64,000 nucleotides of DNA, from contig CAWHJF010000013.1 of assembly GCA_963829575.1 (NCBI GenBank), positions 186,001-250,000 of the forward strand, given 5' to 3'. The notes under the pieces are model-generated. The model saw only the letters and a list, made by a program, of their open reading frames with translations, was not told the origin of the DNA and did no database searches. Positions within the stretch are counted from its first letter, which is position 1, and each line of letters opens with the position of its first letter. Below are positions 17,353 to 25,578 of the stretch, piece by piece. Origin of the DNA: KACC-23026 sp963829575. Its GTDB lineage: Bacteria > Bacillota > Bacilli > Bacillales > Sporolactobacillaceae. The translations under genes were made by a program, and so were the position numbers.

Positions 17353-17736
17353 ATGGAACTTACATGGAATGGAACGGCTTATGAAAGTGAAACAGAGTTT
17401 GGACAAATGACAATCTCGTCGGATGAATCTTTAGGTTTCCGCCCTTTTCAACTGATGGTCGCATCAATTGCAGGTTGTAGTGGTACTGTTATGAAGAAGA
17501 TTTTTGCTAAAAAACGCTTGGAATTCGAAACGCTTAAGATCGAAACGGATGTGACTCGTAACCCGGAAAAAGCAGATCGAATTGAAGCCATTCACATTCA
17601 TTTTAAGGTAAAATGCGACAAACTCGATGCGCACGCGATGGAGAAGATTGTCCAACTCACGAGCAAAAACTGCTCAATGGTTCAATCCGTTAAGGACAGT
17701 ATAGCGATTACCGAAACCTTTGAGCTTTTGAAATAA
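17353..17736 (+). CDS. OsmC-family protein
   Basis: A 127-residue cytoplasmic protein. The OsmC fold is indicated by the N-terminal strand pair, F-R-P-F-Q-L-M-V-A-S-I-A-G-C-S-G with the first conserved cysteine, and S-K-N-C-S-M with the second. These two cysteines act in peroxide reduction in characterised relatives. AAAGGTGG precedes ATG 17353, which is preferred to an upstream in-frame GTG. The protein is the short form common in Firmicutes; the substrate is unknown. Confidence 0.85.
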   Translation: MELTWNGTAYESETEFGQMTISSDESLGFRPFQLMVASIAGCSGTVMKKIFAKKRLEFETLKIETDVTRNPEKADRIEAIHIHFKVKCDKLDAHAMEKIVQLTSKNCSMVQSVKDSIAITETFELLK

Positions 17737-17858
17737 ACAGCATTAGTGGGACTCACAATTATAGAATTAGGCCTTATTAATTTGTAACATGGGTGCGCAC
17801 TGGAGCGGAGCCCCCCAATCATTAGGTAAGGTAGACATAATTCTAAAATTAAAGGGGA

Positions 17859-18764
17859 GATAATTTTGTCAGTAGTGTTTTAAGATCATTAGGCGATAGT
17901 CAAACACCGATCCGTTTTGTTGGTTTAGCTGTTGTGATTAATGCCGGGCTTGCTCCTATTTTAATGACATGGGTAGGGCTTGGGATTACAGGCGCTGCGC
18001 TTTCAACCGTAATCGCGCAAGGGGTGGCCTTCTTTTATGGACTCGTGCACTCCATAAAAATTGCCAAAGTCCCTTTTTCTAAACCAAGGGTCCCAAGTTT
18101 CGCCCAAATTAAATTAATTACGAAACTCGGAATTCCGGCTGGACTCCAGATGATGGCGATTTCCGCAGGAAGTGCTGCGATAACTAGTGTCGCAGCGGGA
18201 TTCGGTTCGAATGTATTGGCTGGTTTTGGTGCCTCTCAGCGGATTAATAATTTGATTATGATCCCGATTACGACTCTGGGCACGGCATCGCAAAGCATGG
18301 CCGGGCAAAACATTGGGTCCAAATCCTGGACACGGGTGTCACAGATTGCCAAAACAGGCCTTTTATTTGGCCTTACGATCAGCTTTTTGATCGGCTGCTT
18401 AACGTTTCTGTTTTCATCTCAATTGATTCATTGGTTTACATCGGATCCAAGCGCTCTACAATTTGGTTCTATTTATTTAAAGGGTATTGCTTTTTTCTAT
18501 GTCTTCCTAGGAATTAATTTTGTTTTAAATGGCATTATTCGAGCGTCCGGGGCCATGTTCCAAGTGCTCGCGCTTAATTTAATTTCATTCTGGATTTTAC
18601 GCGTGCCCTTGACCAATTGGACTGCTCACCTTTGGGGCGTGAGTGGCATTGCAATTGGAATTGGCATGAGCTTCTTTGTAAGCAGTGGCTTTTCGATTGG
18701 TTATTACCTGAAAGGCGGCTGGCGTAAAATTGATCTTTTTCAATCACCAAAACTAACCGACTAA
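17859..18764 (+). pseudogene. MATE-family efflux transporter, N-terminal half deleted
   Basis: The frame encodes only the second half of a MATE transporter. It opens with N-F-V-S-S-V-L-R-S-L-G-D-S-Q-T-P-I-R-F, a motif normally found near residue 150 of about 450, and continues through six or so membrane segments to a normal C-terminus. No in-frame start codon precedes this motif: an in-frame TAA lies at 17850, and the ribosome-site-like GGGGAGA is followed by a TTG in another frame that stops after five codons. The upstream half must have been deleted, with a breakpoint near 17850-17862. The remaining protein would lack half of the transport fold. Confidence 0.78.
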
Positions 18765-18822
18765 TAGAGGGATGCTTCTTATGCGCATTTTAGCGCTAGA
18801 AGGTGTTCCTCTATTTCTTTTT
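18763..18822 (+). terminator. terminator overlapping the MATE remnant stop
   Basis: AATAGAGG at 18763-18770 pairs with CCTCTATT at 18808-18815, with an inner GCTTCT/AGAAGGT stem, then TCTTTTTTT. Confidence 0.75.
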
Positions 18823-18874
18823 TGGATAAAAAGGAGGCTTGGCGAAAAAACTAAGAAAAAGGAGGTTTTATACA

Positions 18875-19684
18875 ATGAGAAGTCTGCTCATTGCGTGTAC
18901 CCTTATCTTGACAATAACAATGACAACGACCGGCTTTGCAAAAGTTGCCCCTCAGAAAAAACAACCAACACCTCAACACCAATCCATTAATGTGCCAAAT
19001 TCAGTGGTGGATATTTCTAAAGAGAATACTTATCCGAATCCAGCCCAGAGTGAGCCAGAACTTAAACCAAGTTCATTGGCAGAAGAGTTAATTAAAGCCT
19101 CGAATGTAAAAATAGAGAATCCAACGCTCATTCGCCGTCTTAATGAGTCCGACATCCATACGACGAAATTAGCACTTGGCTATCATGCTCATATCTATTT
19201 GGGAAAATGGGCTCTGAATTATGACTCTGAAAAAACAACGGTGAATTGGGAGTATAAAGCGGTCAACACGAATCGATTGGACAACATTGGTGGGAAACAA
19301 ATGTCCAAGTTGACTTATAATCAAGAGAAACAAGCGAAAGTCTCAGGTGGGTTAACTTCTAAGATCTCGGATGAAAACGAAGTAAAAAAACTCATGATGA
19401 TAAAAGCAGCACAGAAAACCGATCTACCCTTAGGCTTCACGACTTATGTCGGTCATGGAACAAAGATCGAACGGGTTTATAATGTTGAGCCTAAAAAAGT
19501 CGGTTACTTAAAAGGTTTTGTACCGGCTGTTAGTGAAAAAGGAAAAGTAACATTTGGCGAAGTATATCTCGTGTTAGATGGTAGCAAGAAAAGAATTGAA
19601 GTCAAGAACATTACCCAACATGGGATCGGAGCATGGATTCCTATTCAAGACCACATCTCGCTTCGTTATCATGTCTCGAATTAA
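18875..19684 (+). CDS. yfkD: YfkD-like secreted protein
   Basis: A 269-residue protein with an N-terminal signal sequence (residues 1-22, cleavage probably after G-F-A). The body matches the YfkD family of Bacillales in length and in patterns such as L-G-Y-x-A-x-I-Y-L-G-x-W-A-L-x-Y and the C-terminal G-I-G-A-W-I-P-I-Q-D-H-I-S-L-x-Y. The function is not known. Start ATG 18875 has AAGGAGG at an ideal distance; an upstream TTG (18839) with a second AGGAGG too close to it is unlikely. Confidence 0.82.
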   Translation: MRSLLIACTLILTITMTTTGFAKVAPQKKQPTPQHQSINVPNSVVDISKENTYPNPAQSEPELKPSSLAEELIKASNVKIENPTLIRRLNESDIHTTKLALGYHAHIYLGKWALNYDSEKTTVNWEYKAVNTNRLDNIGGKQMSKLTYNQEKQAKVSGGLTSKISDENEVKKLMMIKAAQKTDLPLGFTTYVGHGTKIERVYNVEPKKVGYLKGFVPAVSEKGKVTFGEVYLVLDGSKKRIEVKNITQHGIGAWIPIQDHISLRYHVSN

Positions 19685-19709
19685 CCAGTGCTCCTGCGCT
19701 GGTTTTTTT
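19683..19709 (+). terminator. terminator after yfkD
   Basis: AACCAGTGC pairs with GCGCTGGTT around a TCCT loop, followed by seven T residues; the stem begins inside the stop codon. Confidence 0.85.
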
Positions 19710-19869
19710 GTTTTCGGGTGCACTGCACTGAGCGAGAGCACGTGATCGTTCCCGAAACATTTTGGAGATGCACTACGGGCACCAGATCATCTAAGTCGAC
19801 CTAATCTCAAGCGGAAAGGGTGACAAGTGACGTTTAATTTTGTATGTTAAAGGAAAAAGGATGGAATGC

Positions 19870-20067
19870 ATGGGACGAGCAACGGAATCAAAAACGGAAC
19901 AACTTCTCTATCTAAAGAATCGTATTCGGCTCATTTCTGAGATGACGAGTGGGCTAGATGATGGGGCGGGCTCAGCCGATTTGGAAAACCTTAACCAACA
20001 AATCAAGGCGCTCACGATCAAGATCCAACGTTTTAAACAAGATTGGGAAACCGAAGAAACGCGTTAA
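19870..20067 (+). CDS. small SE1561-family protein
   Basis: A 65-residue acidic, helical protein starting M-G-R-A-T-E-S-K-T-E-Q-L-L-Y-L-K-N-R-I. This N-terminus and the following predicted coiled coil (L-N-Q-Q-I-K-A-L-T-I-K-I-Q-R-F) match the SE1561 family of small Firmicutes proteins as I remember it. In-frame ATG 19861 is an alternative start; 19870 fits the family N-terminus and has AAAAAGG upstream. No function is known. Confidence 0.62.
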   Translation: MGRATESKTEQLLYLKNRIRLISEMTSGLDDGAGSADLENLNQQIKALTIKIQRFKQDWETEETR

Positions 20068-20179
20068 AGGTAGAAGGGTGTAAGCTTTTATTTTTCATAT
20101 AAAAAACCCGTATCTTCATTCATAATCAAAGGTTGCGGGGGTCATCCTATAACTATAACCATAGGAGGTGACACCCTTC

Positions 20180-20971
20180 ATGCGACAGCGAGTCATGCGT
20201 TGGGTCCTGCCCATTTTAACGTTAGGACTTTTGTTTATGATGGTCGGCACAAAAAGCTATGCCAAAGACTGGTATTTTAAACCGAGTCAAAACAACCAAC
20301 CGTCAACGACAGAGAAAGAATACATGGATCTACTGGACAGGTATGGTGGGGTTTGGATTGGCGACACCAATAAGAAAACCATCTATCTCACCTTTGATAA
20401 CGGGTATGAAAAAGGGTATACGGGTAAAATTCTCGATGTTCTAAAAGAAAAGCATGTCCCTGCTGCTTTTTTTATAACTGGGCATTATATTGAATCGTCA
20501 CCAGAACTTGTAAAAAGGATGGTTCAAGAAGGTCATATTGTGGGGAATCACTCATGGGGTCATCCCGACCTATCAAATATAAGTGATGAAAAGTATAAGA
20601 AAGAACTCGATCAATTAAAAGCGGCTTATACAAAGTTAACGGGGCGTCATGATATGGTTTATCTGCGACCGCCTAGAGGCACATTTAGTGAGCGCTCGCT
20701 CAAACTAGGTCAGAGCCTTGGTTACACCAGTGTCTTCTGGTCGTTTGCTTATGTCGATTGGACCGATAGCCAAAAGGGAGCGGATTACGCTTATAAAAGC
20801 ATTATGAGGCGTGTGCATCCCGGGGCAATTCTTTTGCTTCACACCGTCTCAAAAGACAATGCCGATGCTCTTGGGCGAGTCATCGAGGATTTAAGGAAAG
20901 AGGGCTATCATTTTGCGAGCTTAGATGATCTCATGCTAAGCCAAGCGATGCCCTCTATATTAAACAAATGA
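20180..20971 (+). CDS. pdaA: polysaccharide deacetylase, PdaA-like (spore cortex muramic delta-lactam)
   Basis: A 263-residue protein with a signal or anchor segment (residues 5-25). The NodB deacetylase domain has T-F-D-N-G-Y-E-K-G-Y-T (motif 1, with the Asn substitution seen in PdaA), N-H-S-W-G-H-P-D (metal-binding His pair) and R-P-P-R-G. PdaA removes the acetyl group from muramic acid during formation of muramic delta-lactam in the spore cortex. ATG 20180 follows AGGAGGTGA. The gene is evidence that the organism forms spores. Confidence 0.9.
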   Translation: MRQRVMRWVLPILTLGLLFMMVGTKSYAKDWYFKPSQNNQPSTTEKEYMDLLDRYGGVWIGDTNKKTIYLTFDNGYEKGYTGKILDVLKEKHVPAAFFITGHYIESSPELVKRMVQEGHIVGNHSWGHPDLSNISDEKYKKELDQLKAAYTKLTGRHDMVYLRPPRGTFSERSLKLGQSLGYTSVFWSFAYVDWTDSQKGADYAYKSIMRRVHPGAILLLHTVSKDNADALGRVIEDLRKEGYHFASLDDLMLSQAMPSILNK

Positions 20972-20982
20972 TAATAGATCTA

Positions 20983-21016
20983 AGAGATGGTTCTTAAGGG
21001 CCATCTCTACTTTTTT
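20983..21016 (+). terminator. terminator after pdaA
   Basis: AGAGATGG at 20983-20990 pairs with CCATCTCT at 21001-21008, followed by ACTTTTTT. Confidence 0.88.
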
Positions 21017-21182
21017 ATCCACTGACTTATCCACTTATAAACATTTGAAATGAACAATAAAATAAGGGGTTTTAATATCTATCCACATTTTACTCAAGTT
21101 ATCCACGATTTTATCCACAATTTTACACACAACCAAAAGCCTTTCCCCACAAATGTTCCACACACTTATCCACTTATCCACG
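21015..21182 (+). promoter_or_regulatory. cluster of DnaA boxes
   Basis: Within 168 bases there are nine-base matches to the DnaA box TTATCCACA: TTATCCACT (21015, 21027, 21166), CTATCCACA (21079), TTATCCACG (21099, 21174), and the perfect TTATCCACA (21111), plus weaker TTACACACA (21123), TTCCCCACA (21143) and TGTTCCACA (21154). All are on the same strand. No dnaA, dnaN or gidA gene is nearby, so this is not oriC; it resembles the DnaA-box clusters that titrate DnaA or control replication in Bacillus. Confidence 0.8.
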
Positions 21183-21315
21183 TTTTTAGCGAAACTATCC
21201 CTTCCTTTCCGAAACAAAGCCGAATTCACTTAAAAAAATTAGCGATTTATAAATGTTTCGTTTTCTCACCATCTGGGCGTTTGTGCATATGATGCCTATC
21301 AGAGGGGGTGAGCTA

Positions 21316-22143
21316 ATGACTCAGAGTCATGCCTTAAATGATGTGAACCCAGTTGAGCGCGAGAAGAGAGAGTGGAAAAAACGGCAGAAAAAGCACCGAT
21401 ACTTACAAATGTTAACCGTAAGTTCGCCGATCCTTCTCCTTTTATTATGGGAACTGCTATCACGAACTTCTATTATTGATCCTAGATTTTTTCCACCACC
21501 TTCTTTGATCGTTGTGGCTTTCTTTAAAATGCTGTTTCATGGGCAGTTAACCGCAAATATTGGGGTCAGCTTATATCGAATTATCGGTGGTTTTTTCCTT
21601 GGCGTCATACCAGCCGTTATTTTGGGTCTTTTAATGGGAATGTACGCACCGATCCGTTATAGTTTCCAACCGCTCATAATGACACTAATGCCTATTCCGA
21701 CCCTTGCTTTAATGCCACTCATTTTGATCATTTTTGGAATCAATGATTTCGCCAAAATGGTCACCATCGCGGGAAGTGTGTTTTTTCCAGTAGTAATCAA
21801 TACGGCAGCAGGGGTTTCTAATATAGAACCGATCTACGTGGATGTCGCGAAGAACTACGGTGCCAAATCAAAGGATTTCTTTTTTAAGATTGCACTGCCA
21901 GGAGCGCTTCCGGTGATGATGGAAGGAATTCAGATGGGGCAGGCTATCGCGCTTCTAACAATTGTCGCGGCCGAAATGATTGGCGCGAATTCCGGAATTG
22001 GATACATTATCTGGACGGAATATAAGGCCTTTTTATTAAAAGAGATGTACGTCGGTCTCGTTCTTATTTCCTTCTTTGGATATTTCTTTTCGCTGATTAT
22101 TCGATGGATGACAAGGAAGTTGATTCCGTGGAGGAAGACGTAA
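21316..22143 (+). CDS. ABC transporter permease, SsuC/ThiX type
   Basis: A 275-residue membrane protein with about six transmembrane segments and the family's EAA loop (A-K-N-Y-G-A-K-S-K-D-F-F-F-K-I-A-L-P-G-A-L-P). GAGGGGGTGAGC precedes ATG 21316; the upstream part of the open frame lies in the DnaA-box region and is not coding. It is the first gene of a three-gene importer. The family includes transporters for sulfonates, nitrate, taurine and the thiamine precursor HMP, and sequence alone does not choose. Confidence 0.88.
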   Translation: MTQSHALNDVNPVEREKREWKKRQKKHRYLQMLTVSSPILLLLLWELLSRTSIIDPRFFPPPSLIVVAFFKMLFHGQLTANIGVSLYRIIGGFFLGVIPAVILGLLMGMYAPIRYSFQPLIMTLMPIPTLALMPLILIIFGINDFAKMVTIAGSVFFPVVINTAAGVSNIEPIYVDVAKNYGAKSKDFFFKIALPGALPVMMEGIQMGQAIALLTIVAAEMIGANSGIGYIIWTEYKAFLLKEMYVGLVLISFFGYFFSLIIRWMTRKLIPWRKT

Positions 22144-22161
22144 AGTAAGGAGGGCTGTAAA

Positions 22162-22938
22162 ATGGGAGATCCCAAAATTCGAATCGATCATTTAACGAAA
22201 GTTTTTTATAAAAAAAGGGACAGTGTATTTGCCCTTCAAGACATCAATCTTGACATTGAAGAAGGCGAATTTGTCTGTATAATCGGCCCAAGTGGATGTG
22301 GAAAAACCACTTTGTTGCGCATTCTAGCTGGATTAGAATCGCAAAGTTCTGGTAGTTTCGAAATCCTACCAGGGGGTCAAAACAGACCCCTTCAATCGAT
22401 GATTTTTCAAGAAAAGGGCATTATTCCTTGGATGACGGTCGAAGAAAATGTGTCATTTGGTCTACGCATGCGCCATGCTCCGAAAAGTGAGCTCAAAGAA
22501 CGGACCGATTATTATCTCACTAAAGTTGGCCTTTCGGAATATCGCGACCTGTATCCATCTGAGATCTCAGGAGGCATGAAGCAAAGAGTGAGTATCGCCC
22601 GTGCGTTTGCTAATGATCCAGAAATTTTGCTGATGGATGAACCGTTTGCGGCACTCGATGAACAAAATAAATTCATTCTTCAAGAAGAGTTACTGAGCAT
22701 TTGGGAAGAAACCAAGAAAACGGTACTGTTTATTACGCACAGTATTGACGAAGCGCTCTTACTAAGCGATCGAATTCTTTTAATGAGTTCACAACCCGGG
22801 CAAATCGTTGAAGTGAAAGACATCAAATTGCCCAGACCAAGAAGTATTGAGAAGGTTCGCTCTGACCCATCTATGGCGAATGAGTTTGTTGACATTTGGG
22901 CCCACCTTCAAGATGCGGTTCAAAAAGGACGGAAATAA
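22162..22938 (+). CDS. ABC transporter ATPase, SsuB/ThiZ type
   Basis: A 258-residue ATPase. Walker A is G-P-S-G-C-G-K-T-T, the Q-loop is M-I-F-Q-E-K-G-I-I-P-W-M-T-V-x-E-N-V (typical of nitrate/sulfonate/HMP importers), the signature is I-S-G-G-M-K-Q-R, Walker B is I-L-L-M-D-E-P-F and the switch is I-T-H-S-I-D-E-A. AAGGAGGG precedes the ATG. It lies between the permease and the binding protein and is part of the same operon. Confidence 0.92.
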   Translation: MGDPKIRIDHLTKVFYKKRDSVFALQDINLDIEEGEFVCIIGPSGCGKTTLLRILAGLESQSSGSFEILPGGQNRPLQSMIFQEKGIIPWMTVEENVSFGLRMRHAPKSELKERTDYYLTKVGLSEYRDLYPSEISGGMKQRVSIARAFANDPEILLMDEPFAALDEQNKFILQEELLSIWEETKKTVLFITHSIDEALLLSDRILLMSSQPGQIVEVKDIKLPRPRSIEKVRSDPSMANEFVDIWAHLQDAVQKGRK

Positions 22939-23024
22939 CTCATAGAAACAATATCTGTGGCGCAACTTTTGCCCTGCAGTCTTATATAAATTGATAAACT
23001 TCAAAAGGGATAGGAGCGTTATCT

Positions 23025-24146
23025 ATGTGGAAAAAAGTTCTTACGGTGCTGCTTGTCGTTCCCATGATGGTTTGGACACTAGCAGCATGTGGTGCAAGCA
23101 AGACCACCACCTCGTCCAATGATGGGGGAGGAAGTGGCAGTAGTCAGCAAGCCAATTCTGACAAACCGGTCAATGGCGATCTTCCACCACTTAAGAAACC
23201 GGCGACCGTTACCATTGCTGAAGATGGCTCGGCATCAGGTGCAGGTTTCTACATTGCCGCTGACAAGGGGTATTTTAAGGATTACAATATTAATGTAAAG
23301 TTTGCCACATTCCAAAACAGTGACGATATGCTTCCGGCACTGGCCTCAGGAAAAATTGATGTAGCAGGCGGGATCTCTTCCGCATCGTTCTTTAACTCGA
23401 TCGCACAAGGGATCGATGTTAAAATGATTGCAGATAAAGGGCATAATGTACCAGGAAAATCGTATTTCTCATTTGTTGTTCGAAAACAAGAAGCAAACAC
23501 GATCAAATCCTATAAAGATCTAAAAGGTAAAAAGATTGCCGTTTCAACGAAAAATGCAGTGGATGATTATATTTTTCAACAAATGTTAAACAAAGCAGGG
23601 CTTAAGCGAAGCGATGTGCATTTCGTTTTAATGTCTGACTTTGGTAACATGCTTGCTGCGTTAAGTAATGGAACGGTGGATGCCGCCCTTGAAATTGAAC
23701 CATTAATCACACAAGGGGTTTCAAAAGGCATTTGTGTACGCTTAGGTGATGCTACTGATTTTGCACCAAAAGCTCAAATTGCGATGGTGCTTGCTTCTCC
23801 GCAATTTGTTAGCCAAAGAAAAGATGTGGCGCAGCGCTTTATGCTGGCGTATTTAAAAGGCGTCCGTGATTACAACGATGCCTTCGTTAAGAACAAGGGC
23901 AATAAAGATGAGATTATTAAAATTATGACGAATCACACAGCCTTAAAAGATCCAGCCTTGTGGAAAAAGGTTGATGTGACGGGACTCAATCCGAACGGTC
24001 AAATGTTCGTTTCCGATATTAAAAATCAATATGATTGGTATAAGTCCAATGGCGGGATTCAAGGGTCGGTGGATCTGAATAAAGCCGTTGACACCTCGCT
24101 CGCTGACAATGCGGTTAAGATATTAGGGAAATATAAGAATAACTAA
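23025..24146 (+). CDS. NMT1/SsuA-like substrate-binding lipoprotein
   Basis: A 373-residue lipoprotein with lipobox L-A-A-C near residue 23, then a Ser/Gly-rich linker. The body starts with T-V-T-I-A-E-D-G-S-A-S-G-A-G-F-Y-I-A-A-D-K-G-Y-F-K-D and has G-K-I-D-V-A-G-G and A-L-S-N-G-T-V-D-A-A-L-E-I-E-P, the pattern of the NMT1/THI5-like and SsuA families. I see no TPP riboswitch or sulfur-metabolism gene nearby, so the ligand (aliphatic sulfonate, taurine, nitrate or a pyrimidine) is undetermined. Confidence 0.87.
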   Translation: MWKKVLTVLLVVPMMVWTLAACGASKTTTSSNDGGGSGSSQQANSDKPVNGDLPPLKKPATVTIAEDGSASGAGFYIAADKGYFKDYNINVKFATFQNSDDMLPALASGKIDVAGGISSASFFNSIAQGIDVKMIADKGHNVPGKSYFSFVVRKQEANTIKSYKDLKGKKIAVSTKNAVDDYIFQQMLNKAGLKRSDVHFVLMSDFGNMLAALSNGTVDAALEIEPLITQGVSKGICVRLGDATDFAPKAQIAMVLASPQFVSQRKDVAQRFMLAYLKGVRDYNDAFVKNKGNKDEIIKIMTNHTALKDPALWKKVDVTGLNPNGQMFVSDIKNQYDWYKSNGGIQGSVDLNKAVDTSLADNAVKILGKYKNN

Positions 24147-24191
24147 ACCTTAAAAAGAGGCTGGCCAAGAAGCTGGGATCTAATCACACAA

Positions 24192-24223
24192 AACACCCTA
24201 TCCTGCTTTTAGATAGGGTGTGT
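24192..24223 (+). terminator. hairpin after the ABC importer
   Basis: ACACCCTATC at 24193-24202 pairs perfectly with GATAGGGTGT at 24212-24221. A short T-containing tract follows. It is the first of two hairpins in a row. Confidence 0.6.
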
Positions 24224-24229
24224 TTGGTC

Positions 24230-24268
24230 AAGAGAGTCTGAACCTTTTGGTTAAGTCTCTTTTTTTTG
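24230..24268 (+). terminator. second terminator, T-rich
   Basis: AGAGAGTCTGAACC and GGTTAAGTCTCT form an imperfect stem around TTTT, then eight T residues. The T-run borders the yfhD stop codon on the other strand. Confidence 0.7.
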
Positions 24269-24269
24269 T

Positions 24270-24422
24270 TTATCGATTTTTTTGAGCACGAATGTCAGCG
24301 GCTTTCATGCGCTCTTGAGCTTCCCAATCATCGGTGTCAAACGGATCGGTATAATGAATATCTTCATTACGAGCAATCCCGACGTTTGTTTGATCCTCTT
24401 TGGCCTTCCCGTTCTTTGGCAT
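24270..24422 (-). CDS. yfhD: YfhD-like small protein
   Basis: A 50-residue hydrophilic protein read on the minus strand from ATG 24422, with AAAGGGGTG upstream. The C-terminal part D-T-D-D-W-E-A-Q-E-R-M-K-A-A-D-I-R-A-Q has the D-x-E-A-x-x-R-x-x-A-A-D-x-R pattern of the YfhD family. The next gene on the same strand upstream is a clear YfhE homologue, and the two are neighbours in B. subtilis, which supports the call. Function is unknown; the family occurs in spore formers. Confidence 0.7.
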   Translation of the reverse strand: MPKNGKAKEDQTNVGIARNEDIHYTDPFDTDDWEAQERMKAADIRAQKNR

Positions 24423-24577
24423 ATGAGCACCCCTTTAAGGAAGTTTGGGACAAGGTCCCTACTCCTTACTATTCCCAAAACCCTTATTGGTTTGCATCAC
24501 AGGCTCAGATTATCAGGTGGGAGTTCTTTCCGAAAGTAAGGCCCTTGCAAGTGAATGTTTACGAGTAGCCCCTTTAG

Positions 24578-24697
24578 TTATGCTTTGCTGCGATTATAGG
24601 CGCGATCAGCCCGTTTGAATTCACGTTGATATAGGACGGATTGGTTCTTATTCAAGACATCGAGATCCCGAAATTGTTGGAGTTTCTTTTTTACCAT
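24578..24697 (-). CDS. yfhE: YfhE-like small protein
   Basis: A 39-residue basic protein with GGGAGG before ATG 24697. The segment Q-S-V-L-Y-Q-R-E-F-K-R-A-D-R-A is the defining motif of the YfhE family. It lies upstream of yfhD on the same strand, with a 155-base gap. The function is unknown. Confidence 0.78.
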   Translation of the reverse strand: MVKKKLQQFRDLDVLNKNQSVLYQREFKRADRAYNRSKA

Positions 24698-24837
24698 TTT
24701 AATTTCCTCCCATTGCGATGAGTTTTAAAAAATACCTTCCCATTAGTTTTGGCAAGACGCACAAAGTTTAATCTTTAAGGAACGTATTTATTTGTATTTA
24801 TAGTGTTTTGTTATCGTCGATGGGAATATAATTGGGC

Positions 24838-25533
24838 AAATAGAGGAACGTCGATGCTGTAAAACCCACGACAGGAGCACATCCCGAGGAATAGCGGATC
24901 AAGGTGGACGCAAAATCAAAAAGTGACCACGCCGATCCGCTATTTCCCGTAAAGAGGGTGGAATGAGCCCGTTATGTAAACGAGGATCCGTTAATGCAAC
25001 AAAAAAGCACGGAAAATGGAAGGTGAGGGGGAAATAGAGGAACGTCGATGCCACAAAACCCACGACAGGAGCGCATCCCGCGGAATAGCGGATCAAGGTG
25101 GACGCAAAATCAAAAAGTGACCACGAGCGATCCGCTAATTCCCGTAAAGAGGGTGGAATGAGCCCGTTATGTAAACGAGGATCCGTTAATGCAACAAAAA
25201 AGCACGGAAAATGGAAGGTGAGGGGGAAATAGAGGAACGTCGATGCCACAAAACCCACGACAGGAGCGCATCCCGCGGAATAGCGGATCAAGGTGGACGC
25301 AAAATGAAAAAGCGACCACGCCGATCCGCTATTTCCCGTAAAGAGGGTGGAATGAGCCCGTTATGTAAACGAGGATCCGTTAATGCAACAAAAAAGCACG
25401 GAAAATGGAAGGTGAGGGGGAAATAGAGGAACGTCGATGCTGTAAAACCCACGGCAGGAGCGCATCCCGCGGAATAGCGGATCAAGGTGGACGCAAAATC
25501 AAAAAGTGACCACGAGGATCCGCTAATTCGCTC
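24838..25533. repeat. 194-bp tandem repeat array, about 3.6 copies
   Basis: AAATAGAGGAACGTCGATG begins copies at 24838, 25032, 25227 and 25421 (periods 194, 195 and 194); the last copy stops after about 110 bases. Copies are nearly identical. Each full unit contains a long inverted repeat, GGAATAGCGGATC against GATCCGCTATTTCC about 50 bases apart with an inner GGTGG/CCAC stem. An open frame runs on the minus strand through some copies but breaks where the period is 194, so the array is probably not coding. It separates yfhE from the GNAT gene. Confidence 0.9.
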
Positions 25534-25537
25534 ACAC

Positions 25538-25566
25538 AAAAAAAGAAGACCCATTCGGGCCTTCTA
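25538..25566 (-). terminator. terminator of the minus-strand GNAT gene
   Basis: On the minus strand AGAAGGCCC and GGGTCTTCT pair around GAAT, followed by a T-run (the A-run at 25538-25544). Confidence 0.82.
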
Positions 25567-25578
25567 CTCCAACTCGGT

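Noticed and set aside
21015..21182. A replication origin
   Set aside because: DnaA boxes are dense, but there is no dnaA, dnaN, rpmH or AT-rich unwinding region next to them.
21253..21330. A TPP riboswitch before the SsuC/ThiX-type permease
   Set aside because: The conserved CTGAGA and related elements are not present in the right arrangement; GGGGGTGAGC is just the ribosome site.
24266..24568. 100-codon plus-strand frame after the ABC importer
   Set aside because: It starts inside the terminator and overlaps the minus-strand yfhD gene, which has a family motif.
24838..25533. A CRISPR array
   Set aside because: The whole 194-base unit is repeated without unique spacers, and no cas gene is in the window.
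24899..25554. Long minus-strand open frames through the 194-bp repeats encoding a repeated peptide
   Set aside because: The frame exists only because one period is 195 bases; it breaks where the period is 194, has no ribosome site, and the peptide has no family pattern.
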